64,000 nucleotides of DNA from assembly GCF_030766825.1 (NCBI RefSeq), contig NZ_JASFDV010000022.1, forward strand, positions 20,474-84,473. Direction: 5' to 3'. Below are positions 62,733 to 64,000 of the stretch, in pieces. The translations under genes and the position numbers were made by a program. This DNA comes from Nocardiopsis sp. CC223A. GTDB taxonomy: Bacteria; Actinomycetota; Actinomycetes; Streptosporangiales; Streptosporangiaceae. Every line of letters begins with the position of its first letter. The first letter of the stretch is position 1. The notes beneath the pieces were generated by a model. The model had not been told where the DNA came from and searched no databases. It saw only the letters and a program-made list of their open reading frames with translations.

Positions 62733-64000
62733 ATGCACGAGCTTCGCCTCGTGGCCGTGAGTGAGGACGGCACCTATCTGGTGCTGGCCAGCACCGGCCG
62801 TGGAACCCGTTTCATGCTCCCGGTCGATGACCGCCTCCGCGCCGCAGTACGCGGCCAGTTCTCCCGGCTCGGCCAGTACGAGATCGAAGTGGAGAATCCG
62901 TTGCGCCCCAAGGAAATCCAGGCCCGCATTCGGTCCGGCGAGACCGCGGAGGCCATCTCCGAGATCTCCGGCATCCCCATCGAACGGGTCCGCTGGTTCG
63001 AGGGCCCGGTCCTCCAGGAACGGGAGTACATCGCGCAGCAGGCCCAGCGCGCCGCGGTGCGCATCGCCGGCGAGGCCGCACCCGCGGGGAACCTGGAGGA
63101 GTTGGTCACCCGCCGGATCGGGGCCCACCAGCTGGAGACCGGCGACGCGGTGTGGGACTCCTGGAAACGCGAGGACCGCACCTGGCAGCTCAAGCTCGTC
63201 TTCCTGGACGGCGGCCAGGAGCGCGTCGCCCACTGGCTGTACGAGCCCAGACACAACACCGTCACCCCCGCCGACGAGGAGGCCGCCCGGTTCTCCTCGC
63301 CGGACCCCGCCCCCTCCCCCACCGCGAACGTGACCCCTTTCGCCCCCCGGCGCGCCGAGACCGAGGCACCGCGCCCCTCCACGCGGCCCGCCCCCGAGCG
63401 GGTCGGCGGGCTGCGGCGTGCCGACGGCCCGCTGGACGACCCGCTGCGGCCGTCCGTGCCGCGCGGCGAGGAGGACGGACCGGCCCCGCGGACCGGCGAC
63501 CGGCGCGAGGAGCAGGCGCACCGATGGGCCGAGGAGCCGCGCGGGTACCGCGGGCACGACGCCCCGGCCGCGCGGCCGCAGCGGCCCGCCCACCGGGAGG
63601 CCGAGCGGTTCGAGCGTGCCCCGGAACGCGACGAGCGGCCCGCCCCCCAGGGGGCCGAACGCAGCGAGCGGTCCCCGGAGCACGACGAGCGGCCCGCCGT
63701 CCAAGAGGCCGAGCGGTTCGAGCGCGTCCCGGAACGCGACGAGCGGCCCGCCCACCAGGAGGACCACGGGGAAACCGGCCGCCGGGACGAACACGGGGAG
63801 CGCACCCCTCCCCGGCGCGGGGAGGCCGCGGAGCACGACCGCGAGGAGTACGTCGAGCCGGGCCGCCGGGACACCGGACCCGCCCGACCGGCGCCCCCGG
63901 TGTTCGAGGAGGAGGCCGAGCGGTACGGCGGCCCGGCCGTCGAACCCGTCGCCCGCCCGGAGCCGCCCCGTCCCGAGCCGCGCCCGGCCGAGCGGCCGGC
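62733..64000 (+). CDS. sepH: Septation protein SepH (3' end beyond the window)
   Basis: The visible 422 residues begin with the DUF3071 domain: MHELRLVAVSEDGTYLVLAS, RGTRFMLPVDDRLRAAVRGQ, and a helix-turn-helix motif with TAEAISEISGIPIERVRWFE. SepH stimulates FtsZ assembly at sporulation septa in Streptomyces and is conserved in actinobacteria. ATG at 62733 follows GGGAGG. After about residue 165 the protein becomes a long Arg/Glu/Pro-rich disordered region, with three tandem 18-residue repeats and no stop before the window ends. The C-terminal FtsZ-interaction part is not visible. Confidence 0.92.
   Translation, partial: MHELRLVAVSEDGTYLVLASTGRGTRFMLPVDDRLRAAVRGQFSRLGQYEIEVENPLRPKEIQARIRSGETAEAISEISGIPIERVRWFEGPVLQEREYIAQQAQRAAVRIAGEAAPAGNLEELVTRRIGAHQLETGDAVWDSWKREDRTWQLKLVFLDGGQERVAHWLYEPRHNTVTPADEEAARFSSPDPAPSPTANVTPFAPRRAETEAPRPSTRPAPERVGGLRRADGPLDDPLRPSVPRGEEDGPAPRTGDRREEQAHRWAEEPRGYRGHDAPAARPQRPAHREAERFERAPERDERPAPQGAERSERSPEHDERPAVQEAERFERVPERDERPAHQEDHGETGRRDEHGERTPPRRGEAAEHDREEYVEPGRRDTGPARPAPPVFEEEAERYGGPAVEPVARPEPPRPEPRPAERP
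63600..63761 (+). repeat. Three tandem 54-bp repeats in sepH
   Basis: Units at 63600-63653, 63654-63707 and 63708-63761 encode variants of AERFERAPERDERPAPQG. They lie in the charged, disordered linker, and the length is a multiple of three, so copy number could vary without frameshift. Confidence 0.85.

Overview
The window is very GC-rich actinobacterial chromosome with strong third-position G/C bias, GTG and TTG starts and short translationally coupled overlaps. The gene content (SepH, DUF4193, DUF3710, DUF3159, FprA, mycobacterial-type ferrochelatase, SARP regulator, F420-type LLM oxidoreductase) points to a filamentous actinomycete. Tandem cytoplasmic serpins plus a XylFGH/ROK locus would suit Nocardiopsaceae (Nocardiopsis/Thermobifida relatives), but that assignment is inference. 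No rRNA, tRNA, CRISPR array, intact IS or phage was seen. Two genes run off the ends: a short-peptide or N-terminal fragment on the left and sepH on the right.

Layout. 1-6.5 kb: edge of an accessory or secondary-metabolism region with a SARP activator, an MMPL exporter facing its TetR regulator, and a Pro-rich membrane-anchored zinc peptidase carrying a recent 183-bp tandem duplication. 6.5-12.2 kb: FprA ferredoxin reductase, Dxs, a TauE/SafE permease and a StyA-like flavin monooxygenase. 12.8-18.3 kb: a xylFGH-type sugar importer, its ROK repressor and a P-loop kinase. 18.3-20.9 kb: two paralogous alpha/beta hydrolases divergent from a TetR gene with a palindromic operator between them. 21-26.7 kb: a Ser/Thr kinase with C-terminal membrane segments and two overlapping paralogous membrane proteins. 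26.8-31 kb: aconitase and an LLM oxidoreductase. 31-36 kb: a four-gene fully overlapping unit (ECF sigma, membrane zinc-finger anti-sigma, ABC ATPase, permease with a large ectodomain) followed by an LPxTG-type surface protein. 36-38.5 kb: a variant Cys-phosphatase, a 15-codon leader ORF with nested hairpins ahead of an EamA exporter, a DUF427 gene, and the remnant of a secreted protein.

38.5-51.2 kb carries scattered members of a block that is usually contiguous in actinobacteria (dxs, TRAM RNA methyltransferase, two TrkA, DUF3159, DUF3710, dut, DUF4193). Here it is opened up by two serpins, a PIG-L deacetylase and a ValS of unusual type. 51.7-64 kb: a two-component system whose leader holds two hairpins with an identical 10-nt loop, a 53-aa orphan protein, an inositol monophosphatase, a GNAT enzyme, an S9 peptidase, ferrochelatase, an aldonolactone-oxidase-like flavoenzyme, a membrane protein and sepH.

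Convergent gene pairs are nearly always separated by long perfect GC hairpins without a strong U tract, which are annotated as bidirectional terminators. The items most worth following up are the sigma/anti-sigma/ABC module, the leader peptide before eamA, the paired shared-loop hairpins upstream of the response regulator, and the orphan twin palindromes upstream of aconitase.
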